The translations under genes and the position numbers were made by a program. This document shows, in pieces, positions 55,322 to 64,000 of a stretch of DNA of 64,000 bases. The notes under the pieces were generated by a model. It saw nothing but the letters and a program-made list of their open reading frames with translations, did no database searches and had not been told where the DNA came from. Numbering within the stretch: the first letter of the stretch is position 1; the number at the start of each line of letters is the position of its first letter. Source of the stretch: Roseobacter sp. MED193 (GTDB lineage: Bacteria; Pseudomonadota; Alphaproteobacteria; Rhodobacterales; Rhodobacteraceae); assembly GCF_000152965.1 (NCBI RefSeq), contig NZ_CH902583.1:242238-306237 (forward strand). Reading direction: 5' to 3'.

Positions 55322-56698
55322 TTAGCTGGCTTCTGCACTGCGTGCCTGACGCTTGTTGCGCAGGTCTGACAATTCTTCGGCAACCAAGAAGGCCAGTTCC
55401 AATGATTGGCTGGCGTTCAGACGTGGATCACAGGCGGTGTGATAGCGATCGCTCAGGTTCTCATCCGTCACTTCACGAACACCACCGGTGCATTCGGTGA
55501 CATCTTGGCCCGTCATCTCAAAATGGACGCCGCCCGGCGTCGTGCCTTCGGCGGAATGGACTGCAAAGAAATCCTGAACTTCGCGTAGGACGCTTTCAAA
55601 GGGACGGGTCTTGTAGCCGGTAGAGGATTTGACGGTATTGCCATGCATTGGGTCGCAGACCCAGGTGACCTTGGCCCCTTCTTCTTCCACGGCTTTGACC
55701 AGACGCGGCAGGTGCTCTGCCACCTTGCCGGCGCCAAAGCGGGCGATCAGGGTCAGACGGCCCTCTTCGTTTTCTGGGTTCAGGCGTTCCATCAGCACCT
55801 TCAGGTCATCGGCACTGGTGGTTGGGCCACATTTCATGCCAATGGGGTTGAGAACCCCGCGGCAGAATTCAACATGGGCGCCATCAGGTTGACGTGTCCG
55901 ATCCCCAATCCAGAGCATATGGCCAGAGCCAGCGAGCCATTTTCCGGAGGTCGAATCCAGCCGCGTCAGCGCCTCTTCGTATTCCAGCAACAACCCTTCG
56001 TGGCTGGTATAGAATTCAACGGTTTGCAGCGCGTGTGAGGCATCATTGTTGACGCCAGCGGCTTTCATGAAATCCAGTGTATCGGTGATACGATTGGCCA
56101 TTTCACGGTATTTCTGGGCTTTTCCGCCCTCGGTAAAGCCTAGGGTCCAGGCATGTACCTGGTTCACATCCGCATAGCCGCCGGTTGAAAAGGCGCGCAA
56201 CAGGTTCAGCGTTGCAGCCGCCTGGGTATAGGCTTGCAGCATCCGCTTGGGATCAGGAATCCGGGAGGCTTCGGTAAAGCCGAGATCGTTGATGATATCG
56301 CCGCGGTAGCTGGGCAGTTCCACGCCTTCTACTGTTTCAGTTGGCGCGCTCCGGGGTTTGGCAAACTGGCCGGCCATCCGGCCAACCTTGACCACCGGAA
56401 CCTTGGCGCCATAGGTCAGGACCATGGCCATCTGCAGCATGACCTTAAAGGTATCGCGGATCGCATCGGCGCTAAACTGTTCAAAGCTTTCGGCACAATC
56501 ACCGCCCTGCAACAAAAAGGCCTCACCGCGGCCGGCGGCGGCCAGATGTTGTTTCAGGCGACGTGCTTCCCCGGCAAAAACAAGTGGCGGATAGTTTGAA
56601 AGCTGCGCTTCAACGGCCCCCAGGGCCGCAGCGTCGGTATAGTCGGGCATCTGCACGCGGGGTTTGTTGCGCCAGTTTGCTTTTTGCCACTCACTCAT
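55322..56698 (-). CDS. Class II 3-deoxy-7-phosphoheptulonate synthase (DAHP synthase)
   Basis: A 458-residue type II DAHP synthase, plant/Mycobacterium-like in sequence, that condenses PEP and erythrose 4-phosphate to start the shikimate pathway. Signatures: [20 protein letters not shown] (metal-binding Cys in GGDCAE), [25 protein letters not shown] and [18 protein letters not shown]. Start ATG at 56698 follows GGAGAAAAG. Together with aroQ elsewhere in the window, part of aromatic amino-acid synthesis. Confidence 0.95.
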   Translation of the reverse strand: MSEWQKANWRNKPRVQMPDYTDAAALGAVEAQLSNYPPLVFAGEARRLKQHLAAAGRGEAFLLQGGDCAESFEQFSADAIRDTFKVMLQMAMVLTYGAKVPVVKVGRMAGQFAKPRSAPTETVEGVELPSYRGDIINDLGFTEASRIPDPKRMLQAYTQAAATLNLLRAFSTGGYADVNQVHAWTLGFTEGGKAQKYREMANRITDTLDFMKAAGVNNDASHALQTVEFYTSHEGLLLEYEEALTRLDSTSGKWLAGSGHMLWIGDRTRQPDGAHVEFCRGVLNPIGMKCGPTTSADDLKVLMERLNPENEEGRLTLIARFGAGKVAEHLPRLVKAVEEEGAKVTWVCDPMHGNTVKSSTGYKTRPFESVLREVQDFFAVHSAEGTTPGGVHFEMTGQDVTECTGGVREVTDENLSDRYHTACDPRLNASQSLELAFLVAEELSDLRNKRQARSAEAS

Positions 56699-56892
56699 AG
56701 CTTTTCTCCGCTTAAGAGGTCTTTGTAATAGAACGGATGCCACCTATACAAAAACGTACCCGTGCTGACCAGTTTAGATTTGCTCCCTCTTGACCCGGCC
56801 GCAAACCTATGGTCACGGTTTTTGTGTATCACGCGGGGCTGACTTCACACAGGTCTCCCCCGGTGCATTCAAATTTTGCCAAGGATGTGCCC

Positions 56893-57891
56893 ATGCAAGC
56901 TCACAGAAAACCGGTCGAAACACCAAAAGAAACCGGACCCACTAAAAGATATGTATTTGTTTTGTTGGAGAGATTTTCCATGCTCTCCTTTGCGTCGGCG
57001 GTTGAATGTCTGCGCATTGCAAATCGTATGGCAGGACGTAACGCCTATAGCTGGAGCTTGCTGGGAGAAGAGGGCGAGAATGTTACCTGTTCAGCCGGAA
57101 CCACTTTTGCTGTGGATGGTGATCTCGGCGATCTGCAACGAGATGACACTATTTTGGTCTGTTCCGGTGTAAACGTACAGGGTGCCACCAGCAAAAAAAT
57201 GCTTGCATGGCTGCGTCGTGAGGCGCGCAAGGGCGTGACGGTGGGCGGGCTATGTACCGCCTCCTATGTTCTGGCAAAGGCCGGTTTGCTGGATGGAAAA
57301 CGCGCAACGATCCACTGGGAGAACATCGACAGCTTTGCCGAAGAGTTTGAAGAAGTAACCCTCACAAAATCTGTTTTTGTGATTGATAACAACAGGCTGT
57401 CAACTGCGGGCGGCACTTCTTCTATAGATCTTATGTTGAAACTCATTGCCAATGATCTTGGTGAAGAGTTGGCCAATGCCGTGGCAGATCAGTTGATCTA
57501 CTCGTCAATCCGCACCGATCAAGACACTCAGCGCTTGTCTATCCCGACGCGTATTGGTGTGCGCCATCCGAAATTGTCTATGGTGGTCCAAATGATGGAA
57601 GCCAATATCGAGGAGCCGATCAGCCCTTCTGTATTGGCACAGGATGTTGGCATGTCGACCCGGCAGCTCGAACGTCTGTTCCGGCGCTACCTCAATCGAA
57701 GCCCCAAACGCTATTATATGGAGTTGAGACTGCAAAAGGCGCGCAATCTATTGATGCAGACCGATATGAGTGTGATCAATGTGGCTCTGGCCTGCGGATT
57801 TGCGTCCCCGTCGCATTTTTCCAAGTGTTATCGCTCACACTACAATACTACCCCCTACCGGGAACGCGGCAGCAAATCGGAATCCCTGTGA
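56893..57891 (+). CDS. GlxA-family AraC-type regulator (GbdR/CdhR-like)
   Basis: A 332-residue regulator with a DJ-1/PfpI-like N-terminal domain (FVLLERFSMLSFASAVECLR, then GGLCTASYVLAKAGLLDGKR) and two AraC helix-turn-helix motifs at the C terminus (LAQDVGMSTRQLERLFRRYL, then MSVINVALACGFASPSHFSK). Close in type to GbdR/CdhR, which control glycine betaine, dimethylglycine or carnitine use in pseudomonads. The ATG at 56893 has AAGGA upstream; an upstream in-frame ATG at 56809 lacks one. Its target may be the following transporter operon or distant genes. Confidence 0.85.
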   Translation: MQAHRKPVETPKETGPTKRYVFVLLERFSMLSFASAVECLRIANRMAGRNAYSWSLLGEEGENVTCSAGTTFAVDGDLGDLQRDDTILVCSGVNVQGATSKKMLAWLRREARKGVTVGGLCTASYVLAKAGLLDGKRATIHWENIDSFAEEFEEVTLTKSVFVIDNNRLSTAGGTSSIDLMLKLIANDLGEELANAVADQLIYSSIRTDQDTQRLSIPTRIGVRHPKLSMVVQMMEANIEEPISPSVLAQDVGMSTRQLERLFRRYLNRSPKRYYMELRLQKARNLLMQTDMSVINVALACGFASPSHFSKCYRSHYNTTPYRERGSKSESL

Positions 57892-58360
57892 TTCTGCCGC
57901 ATGATTCTTGGGGTGATTCCGCCTGTTGAAACAGTCGTAAGCCCTCCGGTCGTCAACCTATTCTCAGTTTTGGATCCATTTTTTTTGCAGTCGGTGGGGA
58001 TTGGTTTCTTCAGCGCCCCCTTGGTTTTCCAACTGATCAATTTTTAGCCAAAATTGGTTGGACCTCAGAGGTTTGCCGGAAGTTCAAACCGCACCGCAGG
58101 CCCCAGATGGGATCCTAATTGTCAGTTTTTATCAGTCCGGCGAGTGTTTGAACTGCGACAAAATGGTCTCTGTGTTCTTCCCCTCGTGCTCCGAAGTCTG
58201 TAGAGCATTCGCCTCATCAGGCCAGCCCAAAACGGGAGGGTCCAAGAAATGAGAGCAAGCTGAGGTCAAACCCCTCGCCCAGGCCAAGAGGACTTTCCTT
58301 TTGAAAACACCTTGCCTAGGGTTTGATCTGAACACACTTGTTCCAAAAACTGGGAGAACT
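57892..58360. other. Intergenic region before the liv-type operon
   Basis: 469 bases between the GlxA-type regulator and the substrate-binding protein gene. It should contain the operon promoter. I see no confident terminator, operator or small gene; a 64-codon open frame at 58058-58252 has no recognisable content. Confidence 0.5.
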
Positions 58361-59557
58361 ATGATGAAAAAACTGATGATGGCCACTGCGGCCCTCGCGT
58401 TGACTGCTGGCACCGCCTATGCAGGCGGCCACGCCAAGGAAGTGAAACTTGGCGTTCTGATCGGCTTTACCGGCCCAATTGAATCCCTGACAGCTGCGAT
58501 GGCCTCCGGTGCCGAAATGGCAATGGAAGAAGTCACAAAATCTGGCAAGCTGCTCGACAGTGCCACCGTGACATCCGTGCGTGCTGACACTGGTTGTATC
58601 GATAACGGCCTGGCGGTGGCAAACGGCGAAAAGCTGATTGCTGAAGGCGTCAATGGTATTATCGGTGGCGACTGCTCTGGTGTGACGGGTGCGATCCTGC
58701 AAAACGTTGCTATTCCAAACGGGATGGTCATGGTCTCCCCTTCGGCGACGTCGCCTGGTCTTTCCACCATGGAAGACAACGGCTTGTTCTTCCGCACCTC
58801 GCCCTCAGATGCGCGCGAAGGTCAGGTCATGGCTGAGGTTCTGCAAGAAAAAGGCGTCGAGTCCATCGCCCTGACCTATACCAACAACGACTATGGCAAA
58901 GGTTTGGCAGACGCGATCAAGACCTCCTTTGAGGCTGTTGGTGGTGAGGTAACCATCGTTGCAGCCCACGAAGACGGCAAAGGTGACTACTCCGCCGAAG
59001 TTGCGTCTCTGGCCTCTGCTGGTGGCGATATTCTGGTTGTCGCCGGGTATCTTGACCAGGGTGGTCTGGGCATCATCCAGTCCTCGCTGGACTCTGGCGC
59101 ATTTGACACCTTTGGTCTGCCAGGTGGCATGATCGGCGACAGCTTGCCAAAGAATGTTGGATCTGACCTGGATGGCTCTTATGGCCAGATCGCCGGTTCT
59201 GACAGCGAAGGTGCAGCTATCTTTGCCGAGCAGGCCAAAGCCGTAGGCTTTGACGGGACCTCTGCCTATGCGCCAGAATCCTATGACGCTGCTGCATTGA
59301 TCCTGCTGGCCATGCAGGCCGCAAACTCGACTGATCCTGCTGAGTATGGCGCAAAGATCATGGATGTGGCCAATGCGCCTGGTGAAGTGATCAACCCCGG
59401 TGACCTGGGCAAGGCACTGGAACTGATCGCGGCCGGCAAAGATGTTGACTATCAAGGTGCCACTGGCGTTGAGCTGATTGGCCCCGGTGAGAGCGCAGGC
59501 TCCTACCGTGAGATTTTGGTCAAAGACGGCATGAACACCACAGTAAAGTTCCGCTGA
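58361..59557 (+). CDS. Branched-chain amino-acid type ABC transporter substrate-binding protein
   Basis: A 398-residue periplasmic type I binding protein with a signal peptide (MMKKLMMATAALALTAGTAY, cleavage after AYA). The mature protein starts with the family opening KEVKLGVLIGFTGPIESLTA; YTNNDYGKGLADAIKTSFEA is the central hinge region. A Cys pair (DTGCID and GGDCSG) could form the usual N-lobe disulfide. GGGAGAAC precedes the ATG. Substrate cannot be read (amino acid, amide or other). First gene of the operon; a hairpin follows it. Confidence 0.9.
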   Translation: MMKKLMMATAALALTAGTAYAGGHAKEVKLGVLIGFTGPIESLTAAMASGAEMAMEEVTKSGKLLDSATVTSVRADTGCIDNGLAVANGEKLIAEGVNGIIGGDCSGVTGAILQNVAIPNGMVMVSPSATSPGLSTMEDNGLFFRTSPSDAREGQVMAEVLQEKGVESIALTYTNNDYGKGLADAIKTSFEAVGGEVTIVAAHEDGKGDYSAEVASLASAGGDILVVAGYLDQGGLGIIQSSLDSGAFDTFGLPGGMIGDSLPKNVGSDLDGSYGQIAGSDSEGAAIFAEQAKAVGFDGTSAYAPESYDAAALILLAMQAANSTDPAEYGAKIMDVANAPGEVINPGDLGKALELIAAGKDVDYQGATGVELIGPGESAGSYREILVKDGMNTTVKFR

Positions 59558-59584
59558 TCTCTCTTGTAGGGTCATAATACCAAA

Positions 59585-59613
59585 GAACAGCCCGGGGATT
59601 TCCCGGGCTGTTC
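59585..59613 (+). promoter_or_regulatory. Intercistronic hairpin after the binding-protein gene
   Basis: GAACAGCCCGGG (59585-59596) pairs perfectly with CCCGGGCTGTTC (59602-59613) around five bases; only a weak T run follows. Such structures usually protect the binding-protein mRNA and lower expression of the downstream membrane components. Confidence 0.75.
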
Positions 59614-59654
59614 CAAATTTAGAAAGCCGAAAATGCGGCAGGGGATAGAATGAA

Positions 59655-60440
59655 ATGATCGTCGTCGATGACTTGCATAAGCACTTCGGCGGGTTCCACG
59701 CGGTTGACGGCGCTTCGCTCGAAATCGCCAAGGGGTCCATTACCGGTTTGATCGGCCCAAACGGTGCCGGAAAAACCACCCTTTTCAACGTGATCGCAGG
59801 CGTGCTTCAGCCCACATCTGGTCGGGTGACCATGGATGGGGAAGATATCACCGGCTTGCCGCCACATGAGTTGTTTCACAAGGGGCTGCTGCGCACCTTC
59901 CAGATTGCGCATGAGTTTTCCTCAATGACCTGCCGGGAGAACCTCATGATGGTGCCGGGTGCACAATCGGGCGAAAGCCTGTGGAACACCTGGTTTGGCC
60001 GCAAGCGCATCGCTGATGAAGAACGTGCCCTGCGCGCCAAGGCCGATGAGGTGCTGGAGTTCCTCACCATCAGCCATATTGCCGATCTGCGGGCAGGCGA
60101 AGTGTCGGGGGGCCAAAAGAAGCTCTTGGAGCTGGGCCGCACCATGATGGTGGATGCCAAGATCGTTTTCCTGGACGAAGTTGGCGCCGGGGTTAACCGC
60201 ACCCTGCTTTATACCATTGCCGACGCTATCAAACGCCTGAATGAAGAACGCGGCTATACCTTTGTGGTGATTGAGCATGACATGGAATTCATCGGCCGAC
60301 TCTGTGATCCGGTGATCTGTATGGCCGAGGGCAAGAAACTGGCTGAGGGTACGCTGGATGAGATCAAGGCCAATGAGCAGGTCATTGAGGCCTATCTGGG
60401 AACTGGCCTGAAAAACAAAGACAAGCTGGAGCAGGCCTGA
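59655..60440 (+). CDS. livG: Branched-chain amino-acid type ABC ATP-binding protein (LivG)
   Basis: A 261-residue ATPase: Walker A GPNGAGKTT, Q-loop segment RTFQIAHEFSSMTCRENLMM, signature VSGGQKKLLELGRTMM, Walker B KIVFLDEVGAGVN (with an Asp-Glu-Val in place of DEP) and switch His in VIEHDME. Length close to E. coli LivG (255). Works with LivF on the LivHM permease pair. Confidence 0.93.
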   Translation: MIVVDDLHKHFGGFHAVDGASLEIAKGSITGLIGPNGAGKTTLFNVIAGVLQPTSGRVTMDGEDITGLPPHELFHKGLLRTFQIAHEFSSMTCRENLMMVPGAQSGESLWNTWFGRKRIADEERALRAKADEVLEFLTISHIADLRAGEVSGGQKKLLELGRTMMVDAKIVFLDEVGAGVNRTLLYTIADAIKRLNEERGYTFVVIEHDMEFIGRLCDPVICMAEGKKLAEGTLDEIKANEQVIEAYLGTGLKNKDKLEQA

Positions 60441-60461
60441 TGGCGGCAGATCGGAAGATTT

Positions 60462-60518
60462 GGGGCTCTGCCCCCGCCGCGGTGCGGCTCCCCCGGAATA
60501 TTTATGCAAAGGTGATGC
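60462..60518 (+). repeat. Rhodobacterales-type intergenic repeat copy
   Basis: The livG-livF gap contains GGGGCTCTGCCCCC, a GC-rich middle part, then CTCCCCCGGAATATTTATGC and AAAGGTGATG. From memory this layout (palindromic GGGGC...GCCCC followed by CCCCCGG(A/G)ATATTT and a purine-rich end) recurs between genes in many Rhodobacterales genomes. I could not test its copy number here. Confidence 0.5.
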
Positions 60519-60530
60519 AGGGAGGCGCGT

Positions 60531-61244
60531 ATGTCTGAACCCTTTTTGATTGGTGACGGCATGACAGGGGGATACGGCAAGGGGCCGGATATTCTGCATG
60601 ACTGTACCATCGCCGTGAACCCCGGCGAAATCGCCGTGATTGTGGGGCCCAATGGGGCCGGGAAATCCACCGCCATGAAGGCAGTCTTTGGCATGTTGAA
60701 TGTGCGCTCGGGCGCGGTGCGTTTGGGCGGTGAGGATATCACCAAGCTCAGCCCGCAGGATCGGGTGATCAAGGGTATGGGATTTGTGCCCCAGACCAGC
60801 AATATCTTCACCTCGATGACGGTGGAAGAGAACCTGGAGATGGGGGCCTTCATCCGCACGGACGATATCAGCGGCACCATGGAGCAGGTCTATGACCTGT
60901 TTCCGATCCTGCGCGACAAACGCAACCAGCCCGCAGGTGAGCTGTCCGGTGGTCAGCGCCAGCAGGTGGCCGTGGGCCGCGCGCTGATGACCCAGCCCAA
61001 GGTCCTGATGCTGGATGAACCCACAGCGGGCGTCTCCCCCATCGTGATGGATGAGCTGTTCGATCGTATCATCGAGGTGGCCCGCACCGGGCTGCCGATC
61101 CTGATGGTGGAACAGAACGCCAAGCAAGCGCTCGAGATCGCTGACAAAGGCTATGTCCTGGTGCAGGGGCGCAATGCCTATACCGGCACCGGGCAAGAGC
61201 TGTTGGCAGACCCTGAAGTGCGCAAATCGTTCTTGGGGGGGTGA
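60531..61244 (+). CDS. livF: Branched-chain amino-acid type ABC ATP-binding protein (LivF)
   Basis: A 237-residue ATPase, the same length as E. coli LivF. Walker A GPNGAGKST, MGFVPQTSNIFTSMTVEENL around the Q loop, signature LSGGQRQQVAVGRALM, Walker B VLMLDEPTAGVSPIV and switch residue in MVEQNAKQALEIAD. GGAGG lies six bases before the ATG. Three bases after its stop begins the lipoprotein gene. Confidence 0.93.
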   Translation: MSEPFLIGDGMTGGYGKGPDILHDCTIAVNPGEIAVIVGPNGAGKSTAMKAVFGMLNVRSGAVRLGGEDITKLSPQDRVIKGMGFVPQTSNIFTSMTVEENLEMGAFIRTDDISGTMEQVYDLFPILRDKRNQPAGELSGGQRQQVAVGRALMTQPKVLMLDEPTAGVSPIVMDELFDRIIEVARTGLPILMVEQNAKQALEIADKGYVLVQGRNAYTGTGQELLADPEVRKSFLGG

Positions 61245-61247
61245 GAG

Positions 61248-61682
61248 ATGGTTGGAAAAAAAATGTGTTTCGTTCCTTTGATAATGCTCACCTCTTGTAG
61301 TTCCTATGGCCGTGTTGGACAGCCCGATGCTGAGAAGATTATCCTAGAGTGTTCTTTCGATAGGCACTGCGACGATTTGGACGATATCTCTAGCTGTAGC
61401 TCTGTTTCTCCCCAGTCTTTTGTTCTGCACCAAGAGGCTTCGAACAATTCTGAAAATGAGATGAACATCGTGTCCTCCGATCATTGCGGAGCGGATTGTT
61501 TTGAAGTGTTTGAAAGAAAGCCTGTTGGCGAGACGATCTTGTTTGCAAGCCGCTCATTTACCGATTTGAGTTTTACTCCGTCGGATCGGAGCGCTCGAAT
61601 GAACTATAGGCAAAACATGCGGGATGGCTCGGTCGAAACATTCTCATATTTAGGCACATGCTTTGTGGGAGCGGCATTCTAA
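61248..61682 (+). CDS. Cysteine-rich lipoprotein (hypothetical) inside the liv operon
   Basis: A 144-residue protein with a lipoprotein signal (KKMCFVPLIMLTSC; lipobox LTSC, lipidated Cys17). The mature part has six further cysteines (ECSF, RHCD, SSCSS, DHCGADC, GTCF), suggesting disulfides in the periplasm. It lies three bases after livF, and its stop overlaps the livH ATG by one base (TAATG), so it is embedded in the operon. The stretch is A/T-richer than its neighbours (27 of 60 G+C in 61441-61500 by hand count). No family recognised. Confidence 0.7.
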   Translation: MVGKKMCFVPLIMLTSCSSYGRVGQPDAEKIILECSFDRHCDDLDDISSCSSVSPQSFVLHQEASNNSENEMNIVSSDHCGADCFEVFERKPVGETILFASRSFTDLSFTPSDRSARMNYRQNMRDGSVETFSYLGTCFVGAAF

Positions 61683-62692
61683 TGGATCTTCTCAACGCCC
61701 TTGTGGCGCTTACCAATTTCGTGATGATCCCCGCTGTTGCTTATGGCAGCCAGCTCGCACTTGGCGCGCTGGGGGTGACGCTGATCTACAGTATCCTGCG
61801 GTTCTCCAATTTTGCCCATGGGGACACCATGGCCTTTGGCACTATGATGACCATTCTGGTCACCTGGTTGCTGCAGTCCTGGGGTGTGAGTTTTGGCCCG
61901 CTGCCAACGGCGCTTTTGGCCCTGCCCTTTGGTATTCTGGCGACCATGGCATTGGTGCTGATCACCGATCAAACCGTCTATCGTTTCTACCGCGCCCAAA
62001 AGGCCAAGCCGGTGGTCTTTGTCATGGTCTCGTTGGGGGTGATGTTCATGATGAACGGCCTTGTCCGTTTTATCATCGGCCCCGGCGATCAGCGCTTTGC
62101 CGATGGCGAGCGCTTCATCATCAAGGCGCGCGCCTTTAAGGAGATGACCGGGTTGCGCGAGGGTCTGGCGATCAAGACCTCTCAGGGCATCACTGTGATC
62201 ACGGCCATTGTGGTTGTGGCGCTGCTGTTTTGGTTCCTCAACAAGACCCGCACCGGGAAGAGCATGCGCGCCTATTCCGACAACGAGGATCTGGCGCTTC
62301 TGTCCGGCATCAACCCGGACCGGGTGGTGATGTACACTTGGCTTATTGTGGCTGCTTTGGCGACCATCGCCGGGGTGCTCTATGGTCTAGACAAGTCGTT
62401 CAAGCCCTTCACCTATTTCCAGCTGCTGCTGCCCATTTTTGCCTCGGCGATTGTTGGCGGTTTGGGAAGCCCGCAGGGCGCCATTGCAGGTGGGTTTATC
62501 ATCGCCTTTTCTGAGGTCACCATCACCTATGCCTGGAAGAAGGTGCTGAACTATGCCCTGCCTGACAGCCTCGCGCCGGATGGATTGGTGCAACTGCTGA
62601 GTACCGACTATAAGTTTGCGGTCTCCTTTGCCATCCTGATCATCGTCCTCCTGTTCAAGCCAACAGGGCTCTTCAAGGGGAAATCGGTATGA
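61682..62692 (+). CDS. livH: Branched-chain amino-acid type ABC permease (LivH)
   Basis: A 336-residue polytopic permease with about eight hydrophobic segments; AYGSQLALGALGVTLIYSIL and RFSNFAHGDTMAFGTMMTIL near the start and GLDKSFKPFTYFQLLLPIFA, then SAIVGGLGSPQGAIAGGFII, match LivH, the last containing the EAA-like contact for the ATPases. ATG at 61682 overlaps the lipoprotein stop. Its stop overlaps livM (ATGA). Confidence 0.93.
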   Translation: MDLLNALVALTNFVMIPAVAYGSQLALGALGVTLIYSILRFSNFAHGDTMAFGTMMTILVTWLLQSWGVSFGPLPTALLALPFGILATMALVLITDQTVYRFYRAQKAKPVVFVMVSLGVMFMMNGLVRFIIGPGDQRFADGERFIIKARAFKEMTGLREGLAIKTSQGITVITAIVVVALLFWFLNKTRTGKSMRAYSDNEDLALLSGINPDRVVMYTWLIVAALATIAGVLYGLDKSFKPFTYFQLLLPIFASAIVGGLGSPQGAIAGGFIIAFSEVTITYAWKKVLNYALPDSLAPDGLVQLLSTDYKFAVSFAILIIVLLFKPTGLFKGKSV

Positions 62693-64000
62693 CTGATACT
62701 ATGAAACACAGCCTGATGTTTGCCGTGGTGGCAGTTCTGATCCTTTTGGAAGGCCTGACGGACTGGAGCTTTTTCTCGGGTTCTTGGAACTCGTCCTTGG
62801 TGATCCTCAACATGGGGCTGATTTCGGCGATCATGGCGCTGGGGGTGAACCTGCAATGGGGCTTTGCCGGATTGTTTAATGTGGGCATCATGGGGTTCAC
62901 GGCTTTGGGCGGGCTTGCTGTTGTTCTGACGGCAATGCCTCCAACACCCGGCGCCTGGAGTGCCGGCGGCCCCGGTGTTCTCATGGCCATGGTCATGGGC
63001 GCGCTAACAGTTGTCTCAGCAGTCGCCGTGACAAAGATGGTGCCAAAGGGACGCCTGCGGGCCCTTTTGATCTTGGCGATCCTGATTATTGGATTTGTCA
63101 TCTATCGCGCCCTGTTTGATCCATCGATTGAAGCCATCGAAGCGATTAACCCAGCCCTGGAAGGTAATATTGGGGGGCTTAACTGGCCCGTCATCCTATC
63201 CTGGCCTGTGGGCGGTCTTCTGGCCGCAGGTGCTGCTTGGCTGATCGGCAAAACCGCCTTGGGTCTGCGCTCAGATTACCTGGCGATTGCAACTCTGGGC
63301 ATTGCCGAGATCATTATCGCGATCCTGAAGAACGAAGACTGGCTGTCGCGCGGTGTGAAAAACGTTGTCGGCCTGCCGCGTCCGGTGCCCTATGAGGTCG
63401 ATCTGCAAAATGACCCCTCCTATGTAGAGTGGTTTGCGGGCTTTGGGATGGACCCTGTGTTGGGTTCCACGCTCTATGTCAAACTGGGCTACGCGGGGCT
63501 GTTTTCCTTAGTTCTGATTGTCCTGCTGTGGATGGCTCAGATGGCACTCAAAAGCCCCTGGGGCCGGATGATGCGCGCCATTCGTGACAATGAGGTGGCT
63601 GCGCAAGCCATGGGAAAAAACGTCACCAAACGCCATTTGCAGATCTTTGTGCTGGGCTCAGCAATCTGCGGCATTGCAGGTGCGATGATGACCACCCTGG
63701 ATGGGCAATTGACACCGGGGACCTATAACCCGCTGCGCTTTACCTTCCTGATCTGGGTGATGGTGATCGTGGGCGGCTCTGGCAACAACTTTGGTTCAGT
63801 CCTGGGCGGTTTCCTGATCTGGTTCCTCTGGATCAAGGTGGAACCCATGAGCCTGGAGCTGATAACGCTGCTCACTTCTGGCCTGGATGATGGTAGCTTC
63901 CTGCGGGGGCATCTGATGGAAAACGCCGCGCATATGCGACTATTCACCATGGGGCTCATTCTCCTTCTGGTGCTCCGCTTCAGCCCACGCGGCTTGATCC
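62689..64000 (+). CDS. livM: Branched-chain amino-acid type ABC permease (LivM), 3' truncated by the window
   Basis: At least 437 codons, open to the window end. N-terminal helices are followed by LGVNLQWGFAGLFNVGIMGF (LivM signature), a central region with TALGLRSDYLAIATLGIAEI and the conserved SPWGRMMRAIRDNEVAAQAM, then GNNFGSVLGGFLIWFL. It is longer than typical LivM proteins of about 300-350 residues owing to extra membrane segments and an insertion near residues 130-180. The start overlaps the livH stop. Confidence 0.92.
   Translation, partial: MTDTMKHSLMFAVVAVLILLEGLTDWSFFSGSWNSSLVILNMGLISAIMALGVNLQWGFAGLFNVGIMGFTALGGLAVVLTAMPPTPGAWSAGGPGVLMAMVMGALTVVSAVAVTKMVPKGRLRALLILAILIIGFVIYRALFDPSIEAIEAINPALEGNIGGLNWPVILSWPVGGLLAAGAAWLIGKTALGLRSDYLAIATLGIAEIIIAILKNEDWLSRGVKNVVGLPRPVPYEVDLQNDPSYVEWFAGFGMDPVLGSTLYVKLGYAGLFSLVLIVLLWMAQMALKSPWGRMMRAIRDNEVAAQAMGKNVTKRHLQIFVLGSAICGIAGAMMTTLDGQLTPGTYNPLRFTFLIWVMVIVGGSGNNFGSVLGGFLIWFLWIKVEPMSLELITLLTSGLDDGSFLRGHLMENAAHMRLFTMGLILLLVLRFSPRGLI

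Noticed and set aside
58058..58252. 64-codon frame before the liv binding-protein gene
   Set aside because: No ribosome-binding site and no conserved pattern.

Overview
The window reads as a contiguous piece of a marine alphaproteobacterial chromosome, most likely Rhodobacteraceae of the Roseobacter group (Phaeobacter/Leisingera/Ruegeria-like; genus not determinable by eye). Pointers are a ChpT phosphotransferase (CtrA phosphorelay), an olsB-olsA ornithine-lipid pair, L21 with a C-terminal helix-hairpin-helix extension, a class II DAHP synthase, long alphaproteobacterial PstC/PstA, and a TRAP transporter at the left edge. Coding is dense, with many 1-4 base start/stop overlaps.

Layout. 1-1.2 kb: end of a fused TRAP permease plus a universal stress protein. 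1.2-5.4 kb (minus): an AttEFGH-like export system with both permeases fused. 5.5-8.7 kb: YihY-type membrane protein, a 59-residue ORF, rlmE and a Ppx/GppA phosphatase. 9-11.3 kb: a one-carbon folate trio. 11.4 kb: tRNA-Ser(CGA). 11.7-18 kb: DUF2059 protein, rplU-rpmA, a GNAT, obgE-proB-proA. 18-20.6 kb: chpT and DUF3553 divergent, then olsB-olsA. 20.8-22.5 kb: rpsB-tsf. 23-24.4 kb: aroQ translationally coupled to a LuxR-type regulator.

24.5-36.6 kb is the most distinctive block: a quinone oxidoreductase divergent from a ten-gene plus-strand run (two acyl-CoA dehydrogenases, SDR, nitronate-monooxygenase-like flavoprotein, histidine-phosphatase-fold protein, APH-type kinase, enoyl-CoA hydratase, serine hydrolase, acetoacetyl-CoA synthetase-like ligase, TesB thioesterase). 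The kinase + ACAD + SDR + ligase set resembles the parts list for 4-hydroxyacyl-CoA phosphorylation routes (levulinate lva genes; mammalian ACAD10/11), here in a different arrangement. A second SDR converges on it, followed by an ISNCY/IS1202-type insertion sequence (37516-39341) that has arrays of a TGTCAC motif at both ends and carries a small passenger ORF.

39.3-44.1 kb: SulP transporter, glutaryl-CoA dehydrogenase and its divergent LysR regulator. 44.2-51.9 kb: complete phosphate regulon phoR-pstSCAB-phoU-phoB (minus) with a three-half-site Pho box upstream of pstS. 52-54 kb: gamma carbonic anhydrase, gmk, yicC. 54.3-57.9 kb: PAS_5 protein with CtrA-like upstream sites, class II DAHP synthase, GlxA/GbdR-type regulator. 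58.4-64 kb: a branched-chain amino-acid type ABC transporter (SBP, livG, livF, livH, partial livM) with a cysteine-rich lipoprotein gene wedged between livF and livH.

No CRISPR array, rRNA, prophage or defence island was seen. All identifications are by reading motifs and overall resemblance; no database search was possible.
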